This document shows, one piece after another, positions 46,140-54,236 of a stretch of 64,000 nucleotides of DNA. The DNA lies in NCBI GenBank assembly GCA_016715885.1, contig JADJXL010000028.1, positions 558,001 through 622,000 on the forward strand, in the 5' to 3' direction. The position numbers and the translations under genes were made by a program. Each line of letters starts with the position of its first letter. Position 1 is the first letter of the stretch. The notes beneath the pieces are model-generated. The model was not told the origin of the DNA, did not search any database, and saw only the letters and a list, made by a program, of their open reading frames with translations. The DNA is from Polyangiaceae bacterium. GTDB lineage: Bacteria; Myxococcota_A; Polyangia; Polyangiales; Polyangiaceae.

Positions 46140-46157
46140 CGCGCACGTACGTGCGCG
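46140..46157. repeat. 18-bp perfect palindrome in the hflX leader
   Basis: CGCGCACGT followed directly by ACGTGCGCG. It could be a dimeric repressor site or an RNA hairpin; it lies 47 bases before the hflX ATG. Confidence 0.6.
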
Positions 46158-46203
46158 GTCGCATAGCACGGTGACGAGAGATTCGTCGATTGGAGGATTT
46201 TGT

Positions 46204-47583
46204 ATGGCTAAGTTTGGCTCGAAACCCATTGCAGAACATGCCGAAGTGCCCCTTGCCGACGAGGGTCGATGGGAAGAAATCGTCGATGATTGGACCGCAC
46301 GCAAAGCGCTTGCACCGGCTCATGATGCAGAAGCAAGCGCAAGTTACGTCGTTTCGGTGGGGCAAGAGCGTGATGCACACGTACGTGCCGCGCAAATGGC
46401 CGAAATCGTCGCCTTGGTGCAAAGCCAAGGCGGCCGCGTGGTTGGACAAGAGATCTGCTTTTTGTCACAGCCGAATCCGCGAACGCTTCTGGGCAAAGGA
46501 ACGGCGCAAGACATTGCCTCGAGAGCCCGTGCGAATGGAGCAACCATGCTCGTGCTCGATGCAGAATTGTCTCCATCGCAAGCACGCAACCTCGAAGACC
46601 TGGCAGGAATGCCCATTTGCGACCGGGAAGCGATCATTCTGAACGTGTTTTTGGCCCACGCAAAAACGCGTCGCGCTCGCATTCAAGTCGAAATTGCGCA
46701 GCTCGAATACCTGCGGCCACGAATCCGAGGCGTGGGACTGGACATGGACCAACAAACCGGAGGCATGACGAAAGCCCGCGGGCCTGGTGAAACAGCGTCG
46801 GAGCTGATGGCCCGAAAGCTCGACGGACGGCTCGAAGAGTTGCAGAAAGCTCTGAAAAAACTCGAGACGTCCAGTCGAACACAACGCAAAGAGCGCAATG
46901 CGTGCAAACGTATGGTGCTCGTGGGGTATACGAATGCCGGTAAAACATCGCTGATGAATGCTCTGACGGCAGCGGGTTTGTCGGCGAAGGACATGCCGTT
47001 CGAAACATTGGATACCACCTCGCGCTGCTTGACACGCCACGGCGGTGACGTGCTCATCAGTGACACGGTGGGCTTCATTCGGCGCCTGCCAGAACGGCTC
47101 ATGGCCAGCTTCGAATCGACGCTTTCCGAAATCACCGAGGCGTCCCTTCTCGTCATCGTCATCGATGCATCCGATTACGAACGAGAATTGCACCTCCAAA
47201 CGACGCTGGAAATCCTCGAAAAGATCGGCGCCGCCGATATCCCGAGGTTCTACGTGTTCAACAAACTCGACCGTCTCGCGGAAAAACCATACGCCGAACA
47301 GCTCGATGCGTGGAGCGGTGGGCATCCGTGGGCGGCGCTCAGCACACACGATGCAATCGCAGTCGCCAGCTTGGAAGAGCAGCTTTTGCGGGCGGTACGC
47401 AGCGAAGAAGAGGAAGTGACGACGTTCGTTCCTTATGCGGCCGGGAATGTATTGTCGCTCGTTTATGGCAAGTGTCGCGTGATTAGCAGCACTGCCGCCG
47501 AGGAAGGTCTCGAGCTACGGATTCAGGGGCCTGCTCAGGTGCTGTCACACATCCGCAATGCAATCGCAGGAGGCAATCGATGA
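46204..47583 (+). CDS. hflX: HflX-like ribosome-associated GTPase
   Basis: 459 residues from ATG 46204 with TTGGAGG upstream. N-terminal HflX domain (LVQSQGGRVVGQE, NPRTLLGKGTAQDI, LDAELSPSQARNLED, RIQVEIAQLEYLRPR). The Gly-rich link GGMTKARGPGETASELMARK differs from the usual GGIGTRGPGETQLETDRR. GTPase motifs: GYTNAGKTSL (G1, about 240), DTVGFIRRLP (G3, about 286), and NKLD (G4, about 353). Known: HflX splits stalled ribosomes in heat stress, and HflX homologues confer macrolide-lincosamide resistance in some bacteria. The stop overlaps the ABC-F start (ATGA). Cytosolic. Confidence 0.88.
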   Translation: MAKFGSKPIAEHAEVPLADEGRWEEIVDDWTARKALAPAHDAEASASYVVSVGQERDAHVRAAQMAEIVALVQSQGGRVVGQEICFLSQPNPRTLLGKGTAQDIASRARANGATMLVLDAELSPSQARNLEDLAGMPICDREAIILNVFLAHAKTRRARIQVEIAQLEYLRPRIRGVGLDMDQQTGGMTKARGPGETASELMARKLDGRLEELQKALKKLETSSRTQRKERNACKRMVLVGYTNAGKTSLMNALTAAGLSAKDMPFETLDTTSRCLTRHGGDVLISDTVGFIRRLPERLMASFESTLSEITEASLLVIVIDASDYERELHLQTTLEILEKIGAADIPRFYVFNKLDRLAEKPYAEQLDAWSGGHPWAALSTHDAIAVASLEEQLLRAVRSEEEEVTTFVPYAAGNVLSLVYGKCRVISSTAAEEGLELRIQGPAQVLSHIRNAIAGGNR

Positions 47584-49001
47584 CAACGCTCGTGCATGTA
47601 TCGGAAGCGCGCATCCTGACGCCGGCTGGGCGCCCGCTCTTCGATGGATTGAACATGCAATTGTCGAACGAACGGGTCGCGCTGATCGGCCGAAACGGCG
47701 TGGGAAAGTCTTCCCTACTTGCCGTTTTGGCCGGCGAGGCCGATGTTCAATCGGGTCGCGTGAAACTCCATGGCAAAGTCCATTGGGTACCTCAAATGGT
47801 CAATCCGGTGAACACCAGTTGTGGAGAGCAACGTAAACGCGCGCTGCAGGAAGCACTGGCTTCGGAAGCCGACATCTTGCTACTCGACGAGCCCACCGAA
47901 GATCTCGACGACGACGCGGTCGCGTGGCTGCGCCATGCATTGAAAGCGTGGCCCGGGTGTTTGGTGGTCGCTTCGCATGATAGAAGGCTGCTCGGCGATT
48001 TCGAGCATTTCTTCATCGCCAGCGAATCCGGTTGTCGCGCCTATTCGGGGACGCTGGACGGTCTCGATGTTCAATTGGAACGAGATGCCCAGGAAGCGCA
48101 AGAGCGTTATGCCAGCAGCTTGCAGCGCCTCGTGCAGCAGGAAGAGCATATCGATCACGTCGGGCGCAGGCGGGATCGCAAAAAGCGTCGAGGTCGCTGC
48201 TGCGAGCTCGACCGCGCAACGCCTCGCATACGGCTCAACGCGAAAAGAGGCCGCGCGCAGGTCTACCAAGGGCGGATGAAACAACAGCGCGAAGCTCGAA
48301 TCGATTTCCTCCGGCAATGGACGAAGTCGACACGGCGCGCGTTGAACGTGAACCTCGCCCTGGAATTGCCCGTGCCCACCTTGCCCGATCCCGCGTCCGA
48401 CGATATCGTGGTTTTGCAGGGAGCGACGGTGCAAATGGGAGGACGTTCCCTCTTTGGCCCGCTCGATTTGCGCATGGGGCGGCGCCGTATCGCCGTCGTT
48501 GGTCCCAATGGAGCGGGAAAAACCACGCTCCTCGATGTCGTGCTAGGCCGTCGTTCTCCCACGGGAGGCGCGGCATTGCGCGATATGTCGAAAATCGGTG
48601 CGATTGCGCAAGGTGCATCGGATTGGCTCACGGACGAATCGCTGCTATCGTACCTGAGCCTGCAAACGATTCGGCGAGGTGATGACGAGCTTGCTCGGAT
48701 GCTCGTTGCGCACAAGTTTCCGCTGGCGCTTGCGGAGCGGCCATTGCGGTCGCTCAGCCCGGGCGAACGAGCGCGTGCTGCGTTGATTGCCTTATTTCAA
48801 CGGGCCCCGCCCGTGGAGGTCTTGGTCCTGGACGAACCGACGTACAGTCTGGATCTCATAGGTCAACGGGCCATGACCGAAGCTCTACGGGCGTGGCCGG
48901 GAGGCTTGATCGTTGCGAGTCACGATCGGGACTTTCTGGCTGCGATTGGAGTGGATATGGTGATCGAACTGAATGGACCTCCATCCGCGCGGGGCCCATG
49001 A
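47580..49001 (+). CDS. ABC-F family ATPase (ribosome-protection type)
   Basis: 473 residues. Two nucleotide-binding domains without membrane segments. First: GRNGVGKSS (about 38), signature SCGEQRKRAL (about 81), ILLLDEPTEDLD. Second: GPNGAGKTT (about 309), LSPGERARAAL (about 392), VLVLDEPTYSLDL. The charged linker (about 165-260) carries RRRDRKKRRGRC and is of the P-site tRNA-interaction type. Cotranslated with hflX by ATGA overlap. ABC-F proteins bind the ribosomal E site and displace antibiotics or rescue stalls. Whether this is a resistance factor or a housekeeping EttA-like protein cannot be told from motifs; pairing with HflX favours ribosome rescue. Confidence 0.88.
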   Translation: MTTLVHVSEARILTPAGRPLFDGLNMQLSNERVALIGRNGVGKSSLLAVLAGEADVQSGRVKLHGKVHWVPQMVNPVNTSCGEQRKRALQEALASEADILLLDEPTEDLDDDAVAWLRHALKAWPGCLVVASHDRRLLGDFEHFFIASESGCRAYSGTLDGLDVQLERDAQEAQERYASSLQRLVQQEEHIDHVGRRRDRKKRRGRCCELDRATPRIRLNAKRGRAQVYQGRMKQQREARIDFLRQWTKSTRRALNVNLALELPVPTLPDPASDDIVVLQGATVQMGGRSLFGPLDLRMGRRRIAVVGPNGAGKTTLLDVVLGRRSPTGGAALRDMSKIGAIAQGASDWLTDESLLSYLSLQTIRRGDDELARMLVAHKFPLALAERPLRSLSPGERARAALIALFQRAPPVEVLVLDEPTYSLDLIGQRAMTEALRAWPGGLIVASHDRDFLAAIGVDMVIELNGPPSARGP

Positions 49002-49039
49002 TGCGCCCGACATTCGCGCGCGTGTGCCGCTGATGCTCG

Positions 49040-50833
49040 TTACCGCTTCGGCTTCTTCGGTGCGGGCGAGCGGTTCCTCGTGGCCACTTTGCGAATGGTT
49101 TCACCCAACTTCCGCAGCGTTGCGGCTCGTTTCTTCACGGGTTTGTCGCCGGACTCCACGAGCACCTTTTTCCCATCGAAAGCAATGGCCAATCGATGGA
49201 TCTTTTCCACTCCTGCTGCGCGCAATTCGGCCGCGTAATCGTTGTCGCGCAGTTGCGAAAGCCCCTCGGCGAGCGCTTGTTTCAGTGTCCGTTCGCCTTT
49301 TTTGGCCGCCTTCAATTCGAGCACCACACCGGGCTTGCCTGGACGTCGCGGTTTGATGAGAACGTCTGGTCGTCCTTCGCCCGATTCACGATTCGAACGG
49401 ACTTCGTAATCGGGTTCGAGCGCCGCGAGCAGCCCGATCATGAAGCCATGGTAAAACCGCTCCGGGTCCGGGCCACCGACGTCGTGATACGAAAGGGTGT
49501 ATGCACAAAGCGGCTCAATCTGGCGTGCGAGCTTCTCCGCGTTGCCTTCCAAAAGCGCCTCCGTCAATGCCTGGATATGTCCCCCCGCGGCCTTGAGCCC
49601 CTTGTCGAGCCACATTTGAAACGTGCTTCGATACACTTCGGCAACTTCGCGGTTGGGAATGGACAACAAATGCCGCGGAGCCTCGAGCGCGTAGGCGGGT
49701 TTCATGCGAGTCGCTTTCAGGTAGCCGCCAAATACGAGCATGTTCCACAGTGCGTTCGTATTCGTCTCGAGCTCGGAGAAAACGATGTTGCTATCGAGCT
49801 GCTTGTCGATGGCGCCTCCTTCGAGCAGCTCGAGAATTTCTTTTTCAACGGCAAAAGCGTGATGCTGAAGCAGGTGTTTGATGAGCGCATTCTCGCTGGT
49901 ATTGAGCCAATAAGGCAAGAGTAGCTTGTCCTTGCTGGACAAAAATTCGAGGATCGACCACGGATTGTAAATGGCTACGCCGCCAAAGTCGTATCCATTA
50001 TAATAGGCGCGAAGGATGTCCAAGTGTTCTTCCATGCCTCCTTTTTGCAGGAGCGCCTGAAGCTCGGGCTCCGTGAAACCAAAGCACGTATTGAATTCGC
50101 CTTGGAGCAGCGTATAGACGCCGGGGTTGTTGAGGCCCGAAAAGATGCTTTCTTTCGCGACGCGCAAAATGCCCGTCATGACGGCTCGACCGAGGTGCGT
50201 ATTGTCTTTCAGGCCCGCTTCCAGGAACGACCTAAAAAAGCCGATGACCTTGTCATAATAGCCATAGGTGTATCCTGCATGAATGGCCGCGTCGTATTCG
50301 TCGATGAGCACGATGGGGCGTTTGCCGTGGACTTCGTGCAGGTATTCCGTGAGGTTGAGGAGTGACCATTGGTAAAGTGCTTCGCTGGCCGTGCCCTCGA
50401 TGACGGCTTGAAAGTCGCGTTGATTCGGCCCATCGAGCTTGCCTTCGAGCACCAAGCGATGGGCTTCGTACGATTTTCGGATCACTTGGCGAATCTTGTC
50501 GCGACATTCGTCGAAGTTGTCCGCTTTCGTGCCTTTGAAGCTGATGTGAATGACCGGATATTGCTGGAAATGGGCCCGATATGCATCTCCCGCACGGGCC
50601 ACGTGCAGGTCTTCGAAGAGGTGCCACAAGTTTTCGTCACGCTTTTCGAAAAACCACTTCAGCATCGTGAGGTTGATCGTCTTGCCGAATCTACGAGGGC
50701 GCGGAAGCAGGACGACCGTATTGCCGTCGCGATCGAGCAGTTCGGTGATGAAGTGCGACTTGTCGACGAATTCGAACTTGCCTTCACGCAGAAGACGAAA
50801 GTCGGAGATACCGGTAGGAATGCGTAGGGCCAT
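49040..50833 (-). CDS. AAA-ATPase-like protein with PDDEXK nuclease domain (PF09820/PF08011 type)
   Basis: 597 residues from ATG 50833; a second ATG at 50854 is possible. N-terminus ALRIPTGISDFRLLREGKFEFVDKS, Walker A in PRPRRFGKTINLTML, and IVLIDEYDAAIHAGY are diagnostic of the AAA-ATPase-like (DUF1703-linked) family. The C-terminus carries the nuclease-fold motif GRPDVLI ... GVVLELKAAK (D ... E-x-K). A basic tail (KRAATLRKLGET ... SPAPKKPKR) ends the chain. These genes are frequent in Bacteroidetes and myxobacteria; function unknown, possibly mobile-element or defence related. It faces the ABC-F gene tail to tail. Confidence 0.85.
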   Translation of the reverse strand: MALRIPTGISDFRLLREGKFEFVDKSHFITELLDRDGNTVVLLPRPRRFGKTINLTMLKWFFEKRDENLWHLFEDLHVARAGDAYRAHFQQYPVIHISFKGTKADNFDECRDKIRQVIRKSYEAHRLVLEGKLDGPNQRDFQAVIEGTASEALYQWSLLNLTEYLHEVHGKRPIVLIDEYDAAIHAGYTYGYYDKVIGFFRSFLEAGLKDNTHLGRAVMTGILRVAKESIFSGLNNPGVYTLLQGEFNTCFGFTEPELQALLQKGGMEEHLDILRAYYNGYDFGGVAIYNPWSILEFLSSKDKLLLPYWLNTSENALIKHLLQHHAFAVEKEILELLEGGAIDKQLDSNIVFSELETNTNALWNMLVFGGYLKATRMKPAYALEAPRHLLSIPNREVAEVYRSTFQMWLDKGLKAAGGHIQALTEALLEGNAEKLARQIEPLCAYTLSYHDVGGPDPERFYHGFMIGLLAALEPDYEVRSNRESGEGRPDVLIKPRRPGKPGVVLELKAAKKGERTLKQALAEGLSQLRDNDYAAELRAAGVEKIHRLAIAFDGKKVLVESGDKPVKKRAATLRKLGETIRKVATRNRSPAPKKPKR

Positions 50834-51466
50834 GGCGTGCTCGCGGAGGAGCATGCCAAAACAGGCGGGTGTGGTCAAGCAGGAAGCGATGCGTCAATCG
50901 ACCCGCCCCGCACGACGCGATGTGCTCGCGCGGCAGCGTGCCTCGAATCAGCGACTCGTACGGGTCGAAATACCCGATTGCCCGGCCAAACGCATAGGCA
51001 GGTCCAACTCACTCGTTCGTCTCCGTTTGCGCAGATGCATTGGGGAGAGCATACCCTTTTCACGACGCAACGCGTTGCAAAGTTTTTAGAAGGGCGAAGG
51101 AAACGTTTCCTGTTGCGTCATGGCGTGTTGAGAAGGACGGGGGAAACGAGGTTGGTGAGCTCATGAGGTGTTTAGTGGGGTATGGGAAGCGTTTTGGGCG
51201 AGCGGGTAAAGCATTGAAATGGGCGGTGGAAGCATTCGGTGGTGCGTGATGACATGGAGAGCGCGGCGCAGGGAGCGGTTCGAGGGGTGGATGATCGTGC
51301 TAGCCGCAGTGGGGAAACGATTGCGAGGCGCGTGCGGCATGCCGAGGAAGGCGCGGGAGATGATGGGGACGAGGTTGTAAAGGCTCGAGAGAGGAGAGCG
51401 CGAGGGGCATCATGCCGACGAATGATCTGCGAAGTCGTCGATGCATTACGATGTCGGCGAAGGACA
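50834..51466. other. 633-base stretch without a supported gene
   Basis: No domain or good start is visible in the short frames. It contains two 12-bp palindromes, GCAACGCGTTGC (51067-51078) and GGAAACGTTTCC (51099-51110), 20 bases apart. The part from about 51150 to 51400 is strongly G/A-rich on the plus strand. Confidence 0.5.
51067..51110. repeat. Pair of 12-bp palindromes
   Basis: GCAACGCGTTGC and GGAAACGTTTCC are each perfect. They lie about 235 bases upstream of the AAA/PDDEXK gene start on its minus-strand side. Possible protein-binding sites. Confidence 0.5.
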
Positions 51467-52423
51467 CTACCATTGCCCTCGTAATCCCACGCTGCTCGGC
51501 CCCACCCATACGCTCGTTTGCGCCCCTGCCTCTTTCGGCTTCCCCATCACCACGAGCACCACGCCCGCCGTCGCCAAGACGCCCCCCACCACGAACGCAG
51601 CCGTCGACCCATTCCCAAATGTTATCGCGTCCCGGCGCAGCTCCTTGCCAACGTCGTCGCAAACATTGCTCGCATTGCAATGCCCGTCCTTGCTTTCCGC
51701 GTTCTTCGACAGCGCCAAACCACCCAGCACCGCACCTATCCCCATCCCCACCGCACCAAGCCCTATGCCCGCAAATCCAGCAATGCGTAGACCAGACATG
51801 GGCGTCCGCGGCTCGACAGGCGCGTCTGCCGGCTCGGATTGCCATGGTGGAGCGATTTCCACCCGCTCGGTCGCACCCACTTTCGCCGTCGCCGATGTCT
51901 TCCAGGGCTCCTTGTTCAATGCCGTCACTTCAATCTCGTACGAGCCCGGATTCACGGCAAGCTCCGTCCCCCATTTGCTCGCCACGATCGGCACACCATT
52001 GCGCGCGATCGACATCCCCGGTGTCGCCGCAATCCCGTCGGGTACCACCACCACCAACTTCGGTACCCGCGTCTTCAATTCCTTGATCCGCCCCTCGATT
52101 TCGTTGACCTTGTCCGTACTCTTTTGATCCACGGCCAGCGGCTTCGTCGCTTCCAAAAGCTCGAGCGCGTCCGCGGGTTTGTCGATCTTTTCGTAACACA
52201 AGGCGAGCGTCATCGCCGTGCGCACATGCTCCGGCAATATCTTTCGCGCCGCTTCCAGCTTCGGACAAGCTGGAGAAAATTGTCCCTTCTCCATGTCCTT
52301 CGCTGCATCTTGATACAGCTTCGCCGCTTCATTGGCCGCCGCTGCACCCGACTGCGCCCACGACGCCGACGGCAATGCCACGCACCCCAAAATCAAACAC
52401 GATGTGCACAATCGTCGATGCAT
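51467..52423 (-). CDS. TPR-PEGA-like secreted/membrane protein (module C partner)
   Basis: 318 residues from ATG 52423. Signal peptide (LILGCVALPSASWA), TPR-like helices (AAKLYQDAAKDMEKG, CPKLEAARKILPEHVRTAM; about 30-110), PEGA-like strand region (GMSIARNGVPIVASKWG, NPGSYEIEVTA), and two C-terminal helices (IAGFAGIGLGAVGMGIGAVL, FVVGGVLATAGVVLVVMG) around a Cys pair (HCNASNVC). This is the same plan as the module B protein. It follows the kinase stop by 34 bases. Confidence 0.8.
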   Translation of the reverse strand: MHRRLCTSCLILGCVALPSASWAQSGAAAANEAAKLYQDAAKDMEKGQFSPACPKLEAARKILPEHVRTAMTLALCYEKIDKPADALELLEATKPLAVDQKSTDKVNEIEGRIKELKTRVPKLVVVVPDGIAATPGMSIARNGVPIVASKWGTELAVNPGSYEIEVTALNKEPWKTSATAKVGATERVEIAPPWQSEPADAPVEPRTPMSGLRIAGFAGIGLGAVGMGIGAVLGGLALSKNAESKDGHCNASNVCDDVGKELRRDAITFGNGSTAAFVVGGVLATAGVVLVVMGKPKEAGAQTSVWVGPSSVGLRGQW

Positions 52424-52457
52424 GGATGTTTCTCGATGGGTCGCTTGCCGCAATGCC

Positions 52458-54023
52458 TCAATCATTGAAGCCAGGAATGTCTATTTTCTTCTTCGAAGGA
52501 CCCGTCGGCTTGGTGCGCACCGTATTGCCGCTCGACGTATCCGTCTTTTTTGGGGGCGATGCTTTCGCCGTCGTGTCGCCCGCGTCATCCGTCGACGCAG
52601 GCGCCGTAACGTCCGCAGACGCCGACGCCGACGGCGCGACCGGCACGGGCTGCACCGCCGCCACGGACACGCGCGCATTCTCGTCCGGCTGCGATGCCCC
52701 AGCAGACGGCGCGGCCATGGGCGTCTCCGATGTCGCCGACGTCGGACCACTCGACAACGAAATACCCATCCCAATCAATGCCCCGACACCAAGCACCGCG
52801 GCTGCCACAATCACCACGGTTTTCTTTTGGCTTTCGACCTTGCTCGTATTGCCCCAGGCTCCATGGGTTTGCCCTTGCACCGACGCAGAAATCTGGCCCC
52901 GATCCGCCGGCACTTGCCCCTCACCGAAAGCACCTTGCCCAATTGCAGCGAGCGATCGTCGCGCATCCATGTCGGCACTCGCCTGAGCAACCACCCCCGG
53001 CGGCGGTACGCTCGGCGTCGCGCCATGACCAGCAAGGGCAGGCCCAGCAGGGGGCGCAACTGCGACGAACGATGGGAACTGCGCACGCGGTGCGGGGGTT
53101 GAGGCCACGGGCGCCCGCATACCTCCGGGCAACGTCTGCACCAGTTGACCCATCGTGAAAGGCTGCAAGGCCTGCATCAATTCGACGACCGTGGAAAAAC
53201 GCTGCGCCGGTTGCTTCTCCAGACAGCGCATCACCACGGCTTCGAACGCCGGCGGCAAATCAGGGCGATACCGACTCGGCGGCTGCGGAGCGCTCGTGAG
53301 CACCTTCGCCACGAGCTCCGTCATCACCGTCGCCGTGAATGGAAGCGTCGCCGTGACCAATTCATACAAAATCACACCCAAAGACCAAATGTCACTGCGC
53401 ATGTCCGTCGCCTTGATGTTCGCCATCTGCTCGGGCGACATGTACGAAGGCGACCCTATGAACGTGCCGGTCTTGGTCAAATCGAATCCGGAATTCCCCG
53501 CGGAATCCAGCTCCTTCGAAATGCCGAAGTCGAGCACCTTGATACACGGCGAACCATTTGGTCGCCGCGTGAGGAACAAGTTGGCCGGCTTGAGATCCCG
53601 GTGCACGATCCCGTTCGCGTGCGCCTCGGCAACGGCTTCACAAGCTTGGTACACGTAGAGAGCAGCTTCCTCGATCGCAAACGCACCTTGCTTTTTCACG
53701 CACGCCTTGAGGTCGATGCCATCCAGGTATTCCATCAGCATGTACGGCGTGCCCGATTCGAGGCTTCCGACGTCGTGCACACGAGCAACGTGTTCGCCCC
53801 TCAGCCGCGCTGACGCTCGCGCTTCACGCAAGAAACGTTCGACGGCGTCGTGTTGCGTCGTCGCTGCGGGCAGCATCATCTTGATCGCGAATAGCTCGTT
53901 CAAGTGCACGTGACGTGCAGCCACGACGATACCCATCCCTCCTTCGCCAAGCACTCGTTCCACACGATACTTGCCGAGCAGGACATCGCCCACTTGCACG
54001 AATGACTTCGCAGAAGGCTTCAT
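52458..54023 (-). CDS. Transmembrane Ser/Thr protein kinase (module C)
   Basis: 521 residues from ATG 54023; a much longer open frame continues upstream but crosses the divergent lipoprotein gene and lacks kinase homology. Kinase domain about 10-275: VLGEGGMGIVVAARH, FAIKMM, IVHRDLKPAN, KVLDFGISK, SPSYMSPEQM, SLGVILYELV. Catalytic residues complete. A Pro/Ala-rich stretch leads to a transmembrane helix (VVIVAAAVLGVGALIGMGISL), then an Ala/Ser/Pro/Thr-rich outer tail ending KKKIDIPGFND. The TPR-PEGA gene follows; the LamG lipoprotein gene diverges 213 bases away. Confidence 0.9.
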   Translation of the reverse strand: MKPSAKSFVQVGDVLLGKYRVERVLGEGGMGIVVAARHVHLNELFAIKMMLPAATTQHDAVERFLREARASARLRGEHVARVHDVGSLESGTPYMLMEYLDGIDLKACVKKQGAFAIEEAALYVYQACEAVAEAHANGIVHRDLKPANLFLTRRPNGSPCIKVLDFGISKELDSAGNSGFDLTKTGTFIGSPSYMSPEQMANIKATDMRSDIWSLGVILYELVTATLPFTATVMTELVAKVLTSAPQPPSRYRPDLPPAFEAVVMRCLEKQPAQRFSTVVELMQALQPFTMGQLVQTLPGGMRAPVASTPAPRAQFPSFVAVAPPAGPALAGHGATPSVPPPGVVAQASADMDARRSLAAIGQGAFGEGQVPADRGQISASVQGQTHGAWGNTSKVESQKKTVVIVAAAVLGVGALIGMGISLSSGPTSATSETPMAAPSAGASQPDENARVSVAAVQPVPVAPSASASADVTAPASTDDAGDTTAKASPPKKTDTSSGNTVRTKPTGPSKKKIDIPGFND

Positions 54024-54236
54024 TTCATGGATCCTGCCGCTCCGCGTGCCCGCGCCGACGACGCATCGGCGAAAGCGCCTCAACGTACCAGATCCCGTGG
54101 CGGCATGGCAACAAGCGTGTTCGTTCGGTGCGTGCACTTCGTCGGCGTGTCGCTCGAACGTCCCGCCAGGGCTCTGGTATGCGAGCACGGATGTCATGTA
54201 GAGTGTTCCGAAGGGACACGCGCGAGGTGACCGGAC

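Larger units (their letters stand above)
45778..46203 (+). promoter_or_regulatory. Long structured leader of the hflX-ABC-F operon
   Basis: 426 bases separate the GH3 start from the hflX start. The plus strand holds a weak promoter (45834-45862), a seven-codon open frame, a two-level stem-loop (46049-46089) and an 18-bp palindrome (46140-46157), then TTGGAGG before ATG 46204. This layout resembles attenuation leaders of antibiotic-inducible ribosome-protection genes, but no terminator with T-tract is visible. Confidence 0.45.
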
